Part shown: piece by piece, positions 52,247 to 61,340 of the stretch
Layout of the letters: every line of letters starts with the position of its first letter
How positions within the stretch are numbered: the stretch's first letter is position 1
Origin: CALAED01 sp036378315
Lineage (GTDB): Bacteria > Actinomycetota > Actinomycetes > Streptosporangiales > Streptosporangiaceae
Assembly (NCBI GenBank): GCA_036378315.1
Contig: DASUWU010000074.1
Span: 35,909 to 99,908, forward strand
Direction of reading: 5' to 3'
Length of the DNA: 64,000 bases
The notes under the pieces: model-generated
The model's database searches: none
What the model was told of the DNA's origin: nothing
Seen by the model: only the letters and a program-made list of their open reading frames with translations
Program-made: the position numbers and the translations under genes

Positions 52247-53097
52247 GCGCGCCGCAGGCGACCCTCAGCCGCGCGGGCGCCGCGTCGGGCCGCGCCTCGG
52301 CCGGCGAGCTGCTGCGCGGCCGGCTGCTGCCCTGGATCAGCACGCCCATCCTGCTCGTCGCCGTGATCGCCGTCTGGAAGCTCATCATCGCGGTCTTCGA
52401 CATCTCGCCCTACGTGCTGCCGCAGCCCGAGCAGGTGCTGGGCGGCATGGTCGACGTCGCCTCGTCCAAGGGCTTCACCACCCACCTGCGGGTCACCCTG
52501 ACCGAGACGCTCGTCGGCTTCGGCATCGCCCTGGCATTTGGGGTGGCCATGGGCGCGATCCTGGGCCGCGTGCACTGGCTGGAGCGGGCGCTGCGGCCGC
52601 TGGTCGTGGCCTCGCAGGTGGTGCCGAAGGTCGCGCTCGTCCCGCTGTTCATCGTGTGGTTCGGCTTCGGCATCACGTCGAAGATCGTGATCGTGGCGAT
52701 CCTGGCGTTCTTCCCGATCATGCTGAACACGCTGCTGGGCGTGCGGTCCGTCGAGCCGGGTCATCGCGACGTGATGCGCAGCCTCAACGCGGGCCGCTGG
52801 GCGACGTTCTGGCGGCTCGACTACCACAGCACGATGCCCTACGTCTTCGCCGGCATGGAGATCGGCATCGTGTTCGCCATCATCGGCGCGGTGGTCGGCG
52901 AGTACCTCGGCGGCAGCCAGGGCCTGGGGTACCTGGTCGTGGTCAGCCTGAACAACCTCAACGCCAAGCAGCTGTTCGCGGTGATCGTGATCTTGACGTT
53001 GATCGGCTTCCTGCTGTTCCTCGCGGTCCTCGGGCTCAAGCGGCTGTTCATCCCCTGGCACGAGTCGGTGTCGGCCTCCGACACCACGACCACCTAG
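52243..53097 (+). CDS. ABC transporter permease (SsuC/TauC-like)
   Basis: A 284-residue membrane permease with about six helices. The EAA-like coupling loop is ARDVMRSLNAGRWATFWRLDYHSTMPYVFAGMEIGIV (about 160-195). It pairs with the upstream ATPase and binding protein to import an organic solute. Coupled start (ATGA) to the ATPase gene. Confidence 0.93.
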   Translation: MSAPQATLSRAGAASGRASAGELLRGRLLPWISTPILLVAVIAVWKLIIAVFDISPYVLPQPEQVLGGMVDVASSKGFTTHLRVTLTETLVGFGIALAFGVAMGAILGRVHWLERALRPLVVASQVVPKVALVPLFIVWFGFGITSKIVIVAILAFFPIMLNTLLGVRSVEPGHRDVMRSLNAGRWATFWRLDYHSTMPYVFAGMEIGIVFAIIGAVVGEYLGGSQGLGYLVVVSLNNLNAKQLFAVIVILTLIGFLLFLAVLGLKRLFIPWHESVSASDTTTT

Positions 53098-53134
53098 TCC
53101 ACCCGACCACCTCGAACCCAGGGAGTTTTCAGCG

Positions 53135-54415
53135 GTGCGGCTGTCGGACGAGGAAAAGGCGATGCTCGACGGCGCCGAGGGGCCGGCGGTCGCGGCCGCG
53201 ATGGACCTGCTGGTCCGCTACGGCGAGGCGCTCGACTGCGAGCGGCTGTGCGACGTGCGCAACGTCGCGGGGACGATGACCCAGCCGTCGCCGGCCAAGG
53301 CCAGGCTCGTGCGCGAGGGCGGCTGGCACAAGGCGTACGCGGTGATCAACCTCGACTGCGACGACGACATCGAGATCCCCGACATGCGGGTGCCGACGTG
53401 CCAGCTGCAGCAGGGCTTCGGCCCCGACTCGGCGGGCGTCGTCCCCTACCCCGAGGAGATGGTGCGGCTGCAAAGCGACGCCGAGGCGTTCTACGGGCGC
53501 CGCGGCGTGAACATCCTCGCCACCTGCACGCCCTACCAGGTCGGCAACATCCCGGTCCGCGGCGAGCACTGCGCGTGGATGGAGTCATCGGCGGTCGTGT
53601 ACGCCAACTCCGTGCTCGGCGCCCGCACCAACTGCGAGGGCACCGCGTCCACCGGGGCGGCCTCGCTCACCGGCAAGATCCCGTGCTGGGGCAACCATCA
53701 CGACGACAACCGGTACGGCACCCACCTCGTCGACGTGCGCACCCCGGTCGCCGGCCCCATGGACTGGGGGATGCTGGGCTACTTCGTCGGGGCGCTGGTG
53801 CAGGAGGAACGGCCTGTCGTCACGGGCGACCTCGCCCGCCCCGACCTGCTCGAACTCAAGCACTTCGGCGCCGCCGCCGCCTCATCCGGCGGCGTCGAGA
53901 TGTACCACATCCCGGGGATCACGCCGGAGGCGCCGACCGTGGAGGCGGCCTTCGGCGGCCGGCCGGCACCCGAGGCCGTCCCCTACGGGCCGGCGGAACG
54001 GCGCCGCGTCTACGCCGACCTCAACTCCCAGGGCACCAGCGAGGACGTCGACTTCGTCCTGCTCGGCTGCCCGCACGCATCGCTCGACCAGGTGCGGCAG
54101 ACGGCCCGGTTGCTCGAGGGGCGGCGGCTGGCGGCCGGCACGCAGCTGTGGATGATGGTGCCGCGGGCGCTCAAGGCGATGGCCGACCGCAGCGGCTACA
54201 CCGAGGTCATCGAACGGGCCGGGGCGCGCGTGCTCGGCGACTCCTGCCCGGCCATGTCCAGGGCGGCGCCCGCCGGCACCCGGGTGTTCGCGACCGACTC
54301 GGCGAAACAGGCGCACTACCTGCCGGCCATCCTCGGCATCGAGGCGTGGTTCGGCTCGCTGGAGGACTGCGTCGACGCCGCCGTGACCGGCCGGTGGCGG
54401 GGAGGACTGCGATGA
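53135..54415 (+). CDS. Aconitase X catalytic (large) subunit
   Basis: A 426-residue AcnX large subunit, a metal-dependent dehydratase. Cys residues in TCTPYQVGNIPVRGEHCAWMESSAVVYANSVLGARTNCEG and the later LLGCPHASLDQV and DSCPAM blocks are the family's cluster-binding or metal positions. Known relatives dehydrate cis- or trans-3-hydroxy-L-proline or mevalonate-5-phosphate. Substrate here is not known. The stop is coupled to the small-subunit gene. GTG 53135 follows AGGGAG. Confidence 0.92.
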   Translation: MRLSDEEKAMLDGAEGPAVAAAMDLLVRYGEALDCERLCDVRNVAGTMTQPSPAKARLVREGGWHKAYAVINLDCDDDIEIPDMRVPTCQLQQGFGPDSAGVVPYPEEMVRLQSDAEAFYGRRGVNILATCTPYQVGNIPVRGEHCAWMESSAVVYANSVLGARTNCEGTASTGAASLTGKIPCWGNHHDDNRYGTHLVDVRTPVAGPMDWGMLGYFVGALVQEERPVVTGDLARPDLLELKHFGAAAASSGGVEMYHIPGITPEAPTVEAAFGGRPAPEAVPYGPAERRRVYADLNSQGTSEDVDFVLLGCPHASLDQVRQTARLLEGRRLAAGTQLWMMVPRALKAMADRSGYTEVIERAGARVLGDSCPAMSRAAPAGTRVFATDSAKQAHYLPAILGIEAWFGSLEDCVDAAVTGRWRGGLR

Positions 54416-54825
54416 CGTTGATACTGCGCGGGCGGCGGGTCGTGCCCGGCGTCGCCGAGGGCGAGGCCCTGGTCTCCCGCGAGACGATCTCCGGCTGGGG
54501 GGGCATCGACCCGGCCAGGGGCGTCATCATCGAGCCCCGCCACGAGCTGTACGGGGTGTCGTTCGCCGGCAAGATCCTCGTCTTCCCCGGGGCGAAGGGG
54601 TCGTCCGGGTGGGCGGGGTTCTTCCAGACCACCCGGCTGAACGGCTGCGCCCCACTCGGCATGATCTTCACCAGGATGACGACGAAGGTGGCGCTCGGCG
54701 CGGTGGTGACCCGCGTCCCGGCCGTCACCGACCTCGACCGGGATCCGGTCGAGGTGATCAGGACCGGCGACTGGGTCCGCGTCGACGCCGACAACGGCAT
54801 CGTGACGGTCAAGCCCGCCGGCTGA
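54412..54825 (+). CDS. Aconitase X swivel (small) subunit
   Basis: A 137-residue DUF126/AcnX small subunit. FAGKILVFPGAKGSSGWAGFFQTTRLNGCAPLGMIF is the family's diagnostic phosphate- or carboxylate-binding stretch with the swivel-domain serine pair. It overlaps the large subunit by 4 bases, which is the usual arrangement of the split form of AcnX. Confidence 0.93.
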   Translation: MTLILRGRRVVPGVAEGEALVSRETISGWGGIDPARGVIIEPRHELYGVSFAGKILVFPGAKGSSGWAGFFQTTRLNGCAPLGMIFTRMTTKVALGAVVTRVPAVTDLDRDPVEVIRTGDWVRVDADNGIVTVKPAG

Positions 54826-54859
54826 CGGAGGAGCGAGGACGAGGTCCGAGGAGACCCCG

Positions 54860-56563
54860 ATGGACACGCCGACGAACGGGCAGCCGCGGCTGCGCAGCAA
54901 CTTCGAGCCCGGCTCACCCCTGTGGGCTGTGCGGCGGGCCCAGTGGAAGGCGCTGGGCCTGTCCGATGAGGACATGGAGAAACCGAAGATCGCCGTGGTG
55001 AACAGCTCGTCGGAACTGGCGATCTGCTTCAGCCACCTCGACGGGGTGGCCGCCACGGTCAAGCAGGCGGTGCGGGACGCCGGCGGCCTGCCGTTCGAGA
55101 TCCGCACCACCGCGCCGAGCGACTTCATCATCTGCGCGGGCGGCGGCGGAGGCTACATCCTGCCCTCCCGCGACCTGATCGTGAACGACATCGAGGTGCC
55201 GGTCGAGGGCGCCCAGCTCGACGGCATGATCTGCTTGACCTCGTGCGACAAGACCCCGCCCGGACACCTCATGGCCGCGGCGCGCCTGGACATCCCCACC
55301 ATCCTCGTCGTGTGCGGCTACCAGCCGAGCGGCACCTACCTGGGCAGGCACGTCGACATCGAAGAGGTGTTCCTGAGCTCGGCCAGCGTAGTGCGCGGCA
55401 CGCTGTCGCGCGAGGAGCTGACCGGCATGAGCGACAACGCGGTGCGCGGCCCCGGCGTGTGCTCGGGAATGGGCACGGCCAACTCCATGCATGTCGTGTG
55501 CGAGGCCCTCGGCATGAGCCTGCCGGGCGCGGCCCCCGTGCTCGCGAACAGCCGGAAGATGACCGACTTCGCCCGGCGGTCGGGCGAGCGCATCGTCTCC
55601 ATGGTGCTCGACGACCTGCGGCCGCGCCGGATCCTCACCCCGGCCGCGTTCCGCAACGCGGTCGCCGCTGTGCTCGCCGTCAGCGGCTCCATCAACACGG
55701 TCAAGCACCTGCAGGCGATCGCCACCGAAGGCGGCGTGCCGGTCGACGTCTTCGCCCTGTTCGAGGAGCTGTCCCACACCGTCCCGATGCTGACCGCCGT
55801 CCGGCCGAACGGCGAGACCTCCATCGAGGCGTTCGAGGCCGCCGGCGGCGCGCGGGCAATCATGAAACGGCTGGAGGCGCTGCTCGACGTCGACGCGCTC
55901 ACCGTCACCGGGCGCACCGTACGGGACAACCTCGCCGGCGTCGCGGTCACCGACGACGAGGTGATCCGGCCGCTCGACCGGCCGATCTCCACCCAGGCTC
56001 CGATCGTCATCGTGCGCGGCTCACTCGCCCCCGACAGCGGCATCGTCAAGATCGGCGCCCGCGAGCCAGGCCGCCGCACCTCCTTCACCGGGCCGGCCGT
56101 GGTGTACGAGCGGCCGGCCGACGCGATCGACGCGATCAACAAGGGCGTGCTCACGGCGGGCGCCGTGCTCGTGCTGCGCGGCAACGGGCTCAAGGGCGGG
56201 CCGGGAATGGCCGGGTCGGTGTCGAGCGTGGTGTTCTCGCTGTATGCGGCCGGGCTGCAGAACGACGTCGCCGTGGTCTCCGACGGGCAGCTGTCCGGTC
56301 TGGTCAACAAGGGCCTCGTCGTCGGGGAGGTGTCCCCGGAGGCCGCCGCCGGCGGCCCGCTCGCGCTGGTGCGCGACGGCGACGAGATCTCCATCGACCT
56401 CGACCGGCGCGCCCTCGACCTGCGGGTGCCGGCGGACGAGCTCGCCGCGCGCCGCGCCGGCCACGTCGACCAGCCGCCGGCCCGCGCCTCGGGCTACCTG
56501 GAGATCTACCGGCAGTCCGTGCAGCCCATGTCGACCGGCGCCGTCCTCGGCCGCGACCGCTAG
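54860..56563 (+). CDS. IlvD/Edd-family dehydratase
   Basis: A 567-residue Fe-S dehydratase of the IlvD/Edd family. The cluster cysteine region TSCDKTPPGHLMAAARLDIPT (about 128-148) and GVCSGMGTANSMHVVCEALGMSLPG (about 202-226) are intact, and GLKGGPGMAGSVSSVVFSLYAAGLQNDVAVVSDGQLSG is the conserved C-terminal part. Family members dehydrate dihydroxy-acids or sugar acids. Its place as last gene of the AcnX operon argues against the valine/isoleucine enzyme; its substrate is probably a downstream hydroxy acid (inference). Confidence 0.9.
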   Translation: MDTPTNGQPRLRSNFEPGSPLWAVRRAQWKALGLSDEDMEKPKIAVVNSSSELAICFSHLDGVAATVKQAVRDAGGLPFEIRTTAPSDFIICAGGGGGYILPSRDLIVNDIEVPVEGAQLDGMICLTSCDKTPPGHLMAAARLDIPTILVVCGYQPSGTYLGRHVDIEEVFLSSASVVRGTLSREELTGMSDNAVRGPGVCSGMGTANSMHVVCEALGMSLPGAAPVLANSRKMTDFARRSGERIVSMVLDDLRPRRILTPAAFRNAVAAVLAVSGSINTVKHLQAIATEGGVPVDVFALFEELSHTVPMLTAVRPNGETSIEAFEAAGGARAIMKRLEALLDVDALTVTGRTVRDNLAGVAVTDDEVIRPLDRPISTQAPIVIVRGSLAPDSGIVKIGAREPGRRTSFTGPAVVYERPADAIDAINKGVLTAGAVLVLRGNGLKGGPGMAGSVSSVVFSLYAAGLQNDVAVVSDGQLSGLVNKGLVVGEVSPEAAAGGPLALVRDGDEISIDLDRRALDLRVPADELAARRAGHVDQPPARASGYLEIYRQSVQPMSTGAVLGRDR

Positions 56564-56583
56564 GGCGGCCTACAGCCGGTGGG

Positions 56584-57411
56584 TCAGGGCTTGCGGCCCA
56601 CGCCGCCGAAGTTGTCGACCTCGGCCGAGGGTTCGAACGGGCTGGGGTCGGGTCGCCACAGCGGCACCGACACCACGCCGGGCTCCACCAGCTCCAGGCC
56701 CTCGAAGAACCCGGCGATCTGCTCCGGGGTGCGCAGCAGGTAGGGAGGCTCGGCGGAGGCGTTCCAGATCCGCATCGCGTCGTCGTAGACCTTGCCGCCG
56801 AACTGGTTTGTGCCGTCCGCGATGACCAGGTGACTGCCGGACGGCACCGCGTCCAGCAGCCGCCGGACGATCGAGCGGGCCTGGTCGTAGTCGGTGATGT
56901 GCCCGAGGATGCCGAGCATGCTGATCGCGATCGGCCGGGAGAAGTCGAGCGTCCGTTCCGCCCCGGCCAGCACCACGCCGGGGTCGCGCAGGTCCGCGTC
57001 GACGTAGTCGGTGACCCCCTCGGCCCGGCTGGTGAGCAGCGCGCGCGCATGCGTGAGCACCAGCGGGTCGTGGTCGACGTAGACGATGCGCGACTCGGGA
57101 GCGACGCGCTGGGCGATCTCGTGGGTGTTGTCGACGGTGGGCAGCCCGGTGCCGATGTCGAGGAACTGCCGGATCCCCACCTCACCGGCCAGGAACCGCA
57201 CGGCCCTGGCCAGGAAGTAGCGCTGGGCGCGGGCGATGTCCACGATCGGCGGGTACACCTCGCGGAAGCGGTCGGCGACCTCGCGGTCGACCGGGTAGTT
57301 GTCCTTTCCGCCCAGCCAGTAGTTCCAGATCCGGGCGGACTGCGGCACAGTGTCGTCGATTCCGGGGGGCGGCTGCCCGCCGGGCGAACGGGAGGTGGCA
57401 TCGTCGGTCAC
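56584..57411 (-). CDS. DUF574/PF04672 SAM-dependent methyltransferase
   Basis: A 275-residue protein with the DUF574 pattern: SARIWNYWLGGKDNYPVDREVAD at the start, SAM loop FLDIGTGLPTVDNTHEIAQRVAPESRIVYVDHDPLVL (about 84-120) and MLGILGHITD. These are common in actinomycetes beside XRE-DUF5753 regulators. The methyl acceptor is unknown. It is divergent from the XRE gene; the two start sites share a 183-base region. Confidence 0.93.
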   Translation of the reverse strand: MTDDATSRSPGGQPPPGIDDTVPQSARIWNYWLGGKDNYPVDREVADRFREVYPPIVDIARAQRYFLARAVRFLAGEVGIRQFLDIGTGLPTVDNTHEIAQRVAPESRIVYVDHDPLVLTHARALLTSRAEGVTDYVDADLRDPGVVLAGAERTLDFSRPIAISMLGILGHITDYDQARSIVRRLLDAVPSGSHLVIADGTNQFGGKVYDDAMRIWNASAEPPYLLRTPEQIAGFFEGLELVEPGVVSVPLWRPDPSPFEPSAEVDNFGGVGRKP

Positions 57412-57594
57412 GGACAGCTCTTTTCTCTGCGCTCCGACGCGGGAGGGCCAATCTGTCCGACCAGCCTATCCCCGGTTCCGGCACGTGAACTTTCGGCTAC
57501 CGGAGCGGGCCGCGCACCTGACCGGGGTAGCCTTGTCGTCGAGTCATCGACCCGGGCATCGACCGGTTCGGCAGGGTGCGGCCAAGGGGGCGCC

Positions 57595-58497
57595 ATGGAC
57601 GTGGTGCGAGCCGCGAAGAACGCTCTCGATCCGGCTCCCGACGGCCGCCGGCCGGGGCCGACCGCCGCCCGCATGGTGGTGGGGGCGCGGCTGCGCCGGT
57701 TGCGCGAGCAGGCCGGGGTCAGCCGCGAGGCAGCGGCGACCGCGATCCGCAGCTCCGACTCCAAGATCAGCCGGCTTGAGCTGGGCCGCACCGGCTTCAA
57801 GCGGCGCGACGTGGCCGACCTGCTCACCTTGTACGGCGTGACCGCGGCGGACGAACGGCAGTCGCTGCTCGAGATGGTCGAGCAGGCGAACGCGCCCGGC
57901 TGGTGGCAGCGCTTCGACGACGCCGTGCCCGGGTGGTTCGAGTCCTACCTCGGGCTCGAGCACGCCGCCGCCCTCATCCGCACCTACGCCGTGCAGTTCG
58001 TCCCCGACCTGCTGCAGACGGAGGACTACGCGAGCTCCGCGCTCCGGCTCGGCCACCCCTACGACGACGCCGGACGGCTGGAACGGCGGGTGGCCCTGCG
58101 GATGGGCCGCCAGCAGATCCTGCACCGGCCCGACCCGCCCCGGGTGTGGGCCGTCATCGACGAGACCGCGCTGCGCCGCCCGATCGGGGGTCGCGCCGCG
58201 ATGCGCCGGCAGCTCGCCCACCTCATCGAGATCGCCGAACTGCCGCACGTCAGCGTCCAGGTCATACCGTTCAGCACCGGCGGGCACCCGGCCGCAGGCG
58301 GTCCCATCACCCTGCTGCGCTTCCCCGGCGGCGGCCTTCCCGACATCGTCTACCTCGAGCAGCTCATCAGCGCCGTCTACGTGGACAAGCCGGCCGCCGT
58401 CGCGACCTACTGGCAGGTGCTCAACGACCTGGGCATGCGCGCCGAGCAGCCCAGGGCGACCGCCGGCATCCTGCGCCAGATCCGCGCCGAGCTCTGA
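57595..58497 (+). CDS. XRE-family regulator with DUF5753 sensor domain
   Basis: A 300-residue regulator. An XRE helix-turn-helix (ARLRRLREQAGVSREAAATAIRSSDSKISRLELGR, about 30-65) is followed by DUF5753 (about 100-290; VPDLLQTEDYASSALR and YLEQLISAVYVDKPAAVATY). This architecture is WhiJ/AbaA-like. The usual third partner, a DUF397 protein, was not found next to it. ATG 57595 follows AGGGGG. Confidence 0.92.
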   Translation: MDVVRAAKNALDPAPDGRRPGPTAARMVVGARLRRLREQAGVSREAAATAIRSSDSKISRLELGRTGFKRRDVADLLTLYGVTAADERQSLLEMVEQANAPGWWQRFDDAVPGWFESYLGLEHAAALIRTYAVQFVPDLLQTEDYASSALRLGHPYDDAGRLERRVALRMGRQQILHRPDPPRVWAVIDETALRRPIGGRAAMRRQLAHLIEIAELPHVSVQVIPFSTGGHPAAGGPITLLRFPGGGLPDIVYLEQLISAVYVDKPAAVATYWQVLNDLGMRAEQPRATAGILRQIRAEL

Positions 58498-58507
58498 GCC
58501 GGCGCCG

Positions 58508-59452
58508 TCACGACACGGAGCGCGAGCGGCGCACCGGTCGCGTGCCGCCCGCTCCGCCCGGCCGCGGCTCGGCCGGCACCGCCGGGCGGCGCACGTCCTC
58601 GCGCGTGTCGAGCAACGACCGGCGCTCGCCGTCCGCCCGACCGGCCGGCCCCGCCTGCCTGGCCGGGCCGCTTCCTCTCGGCAGCGCGGCCGCCGCCCGC
58701 GGCCCCGGGCGCGCCTCGGCCGGCCGGCGCCGCTCGTCATCGGCCCAGGCCGCCGACCCGTACCTGCCGGCCGTGGCGTGCCACCACTCCCCCGGTTCCC
58801 GCGACTCGTCCGCCGGTTCCGGCCTGGCCCGCAGCCGGTCGGCCGCCTTGGCCAGCGCGCGGTCGCCGACCAGCCACGCGAGTTCGAGGCCGAAGCAGTC
58901 GAGCTTGTCGGCGTCGGTCAGGTCGTCGCGGGACCGCAGGTCGGCGGCCAGCTCGCCGAGGCGCCTGGCCTCGGCGAGGTCGAACCGCGGCAGCGCGTGG
59001 CAGGCCAACTGCGCGAGCGCGACGTGGTCGCGGGCGAACGACAGCCCGTCGAGCTCGTCGCCCGACAGCCGGGCCAGCGCCCGCTTGCGCGCCATCGCGG
59101 CGTCCACGATCGTGAGCAGGGCGTGCAGCAGCGAGATCGGACCCATCGTGATCCCGCGGTCGTGGACGACGGTGACCGAGGCGCGCAGCACAGCCGCCGA
59201 GCCGAGCCCCGCGGTCACGACCTGGACGACCGACAGGCCGGCGGCGGGCGCCACCGCCGGCAGCCCGAACCGGAAACCGGCCGTCACGACCACGACCAGC
59301 GCGACCAGCGCCGCTACCGCGTTGACCGACACGTACACCAGGCCGGACGGCGAGAGCGCCGCCTCGCCGGGCCGGTCGCGGTAGCGCGCGACCAGCTCCG
59401 CGGCGCCGATCAGCCCGCCGATGACCGCCGCGCACAGCAGCTTGATGATCAT
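58508..59452 (-). CDS. Membrane protein with soluble helical C-terminus
   Basis: A 314-residue protein with three hydrophobic segments at 1-18, about 40-62 and 68-90, the first following a short MIIKL start. The DNA-distal two-thirds are charged and Pro/Arg-rich, and no catalytic motif is visible. It overlaps a small upstream gene by 4 bases. I do not recognise a family. It is convergent with the XRE gene (10-base gap). Confidence 0.7.
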   Translation of the reverse strand: MIIKLLCAAVIGGLIGAAELVARYRDRPGEAALSPSGLVYVSVNAVAALVALVVVVTAGFRFGLPAVAPAAGLSVVQVVTAGLGSAAVLRASVTVVHDRGITMGPISLLHALLTIVDAAMARKRALARLSGDELDGLSFARDHVALAQLACHALPRFDLAEARRLGELAADLRSRDDLTDADKLDCFGLELAWLVGDRALAKAADRLRARPEPADESREPGEWWHATAGRYGSAAWADDERRRPAEARPGPRAAAALPRGSGPARQAGPAGRADGERRSLLDTREDVRRPAVPAEPRPGGAGGTRPVRRSRSVS

Positions 59453-59772
59453 GTGGTGTCCCCCTCGAAACCGGCGAACGCGTCGCCGGCGTAGGCCGGG
59501 CCGCGCCCGGCGCGCGGGTCGCACAGGTCGCCGTCCCCACCGTCCCCACCGTCCCGGCCCGCCGGCCGCGCCGCGCCGGCCGCGACCGCGGCCGAGACGG
59601 GGATCGCGGCCGCGGCGAGGAATGCCGACAGCCACCCGGCCGAACCTCCGGCGTCCCCGGCGCCGGCGGCGCGCGCCCGGGGGCCGTCGCGCCGCCGGTC
59701 GCGCCCGTGGAGGAACACCAGCAGCCAGTCGGTCGGCCCGGCGGCGCAGCCGCCGCGACGTCGTGCAGCCAT
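59449..59772 (-). CDS. Small membrane protein upstream of the above
   Basis: A 107-residue protein with a possible membrane segment at about 46-70 (GWLSAFLAAAAIPVSAAVAAG) and Gly/Asp/Arg-rich ends. The stop is coupled to the next gene (ATGA), which argues that it is translated. Function unknown; ATG 59772 or GTG 59781 as start. Confidence 0.5.
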   Translation of the reverse strand: MAARRRGGCAAGPTDWLLVFLHGRDRRRDGPRARAAGAGDAGGSAGWLSAFLAAAAIPVSAAVAAGAARPAGRDGGDGGDGDLCDPRAGRGPAYAGDAFAGFEGDTT

Positions 59773-59921
59773 GCCGGACACGATCGCGCGGCGGGCGCGG
59801 AAAATCGACGTCCGCGCGAGGGCATCGGCATCGCCGCAGCCCAGGGGCCTGCCGGCGGCCGTCCGGCGAGTCCGTCGCGTACCGGCCCAATCCTGACCAG
59901 ACGGTCGCGTATCCTGCGACC

Positions 59922-60842
59922 GTGCTGATGGGTTTCGCGATCCCCGTTACCGGGGCCTGGGCCGTTCCGGCCAACCAGGTGGCCATCGCCAGGCGCGCCG
60001 AAGAGCGCGGCTACCACTCGGTGTGGACGTTGCAGCGGCTGGTCAACCCGGCGGCCTCGACCGACGAGACCTACCGGGGCGCCGCCGATCCGCTGATCAC
60101 CCTGGCCTACCTGGCCGGGCACACCAGCCGGGTGCGGCTCGGGGTGGCCGTGCTCAACATGCCGTTCTTCTCGCCCGCGCTGCTGGCCAAGCAGGCCACG
60201 ACGCTCGACCACGTCTCGGCCGGGCGGCTCGACCTCGGCCTCGGCATCGGGTGGATGCGCGAGGAGTACACCGCCGTCGGCGTACCGTACGAGCGGCGCG
60301 GCGCCCGCGCGGAAGACTTCCTGGCCGCCCTGGACTCGTTGTGGACGGACGAGGTCAGCGACCACAAGGGCCCCTTCTACGAGCTGCCGTCCGTCCGGAT
60401 GGACCCCAAGCCGGTGCAGCGCCCGCGCCCGCCGATCCTGCTGGGCGGCATGTCGGAGCCCGCGCTGCGCCGGGCCGGGCGGCTCGCCGACGGCTGGGTC
60501 AGCTCGAGCAGAGCCGACCTCACCACGATCGGCGCGTCGATCGGCGCGGTCAGGGCGGCCGCGGCCGAGGCCGGCCGCGACCCGGGCGCCCTGCGCTTCG
60601 TATGCCGCGGCGTGGTACGGGTCGGCGCCGGCGACACCGCGGCCGGCTCGGATGCGGGGCGGCGGCCGCTGACCGGTTCCTTCGACCAGATCCGCGCCGA
60701 CATCGACGACCTGGCCGCACGGGGGGTGACCGAGCTGTTCGTCGACCTCAACTTCGACCCCGAGATCGGCGGGCTGGCCGCCGACCCGGGCCGCGCGCTG
60801 GCCGGCGCCACCGACATCCTCGACGCCCTCGCCCCCGGCTGA
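59922..60842 (+). CDS. LLM-class F420-dependent oxidoreductase
   Basis: A 306-residue luciferase-like monooxygenase-fold protein of the F420 group. ERGYHSVWTLQRLVNP, LAYLAGHTSRVRLGVAVLNMPFFSPALLAKQATTLDHVSAGRLDLGLGIGWMREEYTAVGVP and PPILLGGMSEPALRRAGRLADGWV are diagnostic. It would transfer hydride between F420 and a small substrate. GTG 59922 lies 6 bases after TATCCT, a leaderless start. Confidence 0.92.
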   Translation: MLMGFAIPVTGAWAVPANQVAIARRAEERGYHSVWTLQRLVNPAASTDETYRGAADPLITLAYLAGHTSRVRLGVAVLNMPFFSPALLAKQATTLDHVSAGRLDLGLGIGWMREEYTAVGVPYERRGARAEDFLAALDSLWTDEVSDHKGPFYELPSVRMDPKPVQRPRPPILLGGMSEPALRRAGRLADGWVSSSRADLTTIGASIGAVRAAAAEAGRDPGALRFVCRGVVRVGAGDTAAGSDAGRRPLTGSFDQIRADIDDLAARGVTELFVDLNFDPEIGGLAADPGRALAGATDILDALAPG

Positions 60843-60857
60843 CCCGCCCGCGGGCCG

Positions 60858-60887
60858 CTGAGCGGGCCTGAGCGGGCCTGAGCGGGC
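60858..60887. repeat. Three perfect copies of a 10-base repeat
   Basis: CTGAGCGGGC occurs three times in tandem in the 48-base gap between the convergent LLM and Lrp genes. Confidence 0.9.
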
Positions 60888-60890
60888 CGG

Positions 60891-61331
60891 TCAGATCCTG
60901 GGCGGGCGGCCCTCGTAGGGGGTGGACAGCACCACGGTGGTGCGCGTCGCGACGTTGGCGGCGGCGCGGATCTGTTGGAGCAGCTCTTCGAGCGCGCCGG
61001 GCGAGGCCACCCGCACCTTGAGGATGTAGCTCTCCTCCCCCGCCACCGAGTGGCAGGCCTCGATCGCGTCGAGGTGGGCAAGGCGCTCAGGGGCGTCGTC
61101 GGGCGCGGCCGGGTCGATCGGCTTGATCGACACGAACGCCGTCAACGGCAGCCCGATCTCCTCCAGATCGAGGCGCGCGGTGAAGCCGCGCACCACTCCG
61201 CGCTTTTGCAGGCGGCGCACCCGCTGATGGACGGCCGAGACGGAAAGCCCGGTCGCCTTGGCGAGATCGGTGAAGCTCATCCTGCCGTCGTCGGCCAGCA
61301 ACGCGACTATGCGCCGATCGATCTCTTCCAC
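60891..61331 (-). CDS. Lrp/AsnC-family transcriptional regulator
   Basis: A 146-residue feast/famine regulator. The winged helix (MEEIDRRIVALLADDGRMSFTDLAKATGLSVSAVHQRVRRLQKRGVVRGF) precedes an RAM domain (AFVSIKPID...VAGEESYILKVRVASPGALEELLQQIR). RAM domains bind amino acids. GTG 61331 lies 6 bases after TAGGTT. It is downstream of the LacI gene with an 9-base gap, yet has its own leaderless promoter. Confidence 0.94.
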   Translation of the reverse strand: MEEIDRRIVALLADDGRMSFTDLAKATGLSVSAVHQRVRRLQKRGVVRGFTARLDLEEIGLPLTAFVSIKPIDPAAPDDAPERLAHLDAIEACHSVAGEESYILKVRVASPGALEELLQQIRAAANVATRTTVVLSTPYEGRPPRI

Positions 61332-61340
61332 GAAGAAAAC

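Noticed and set aside
55243..58497. A 1084-codon plus-strand frame ending with the XRE regulator
   Set aside because: The upstream 784 codons are a shadow of the dehydratase and methyltransferase genes; the real start is ATG 57595 with a ribosome site.
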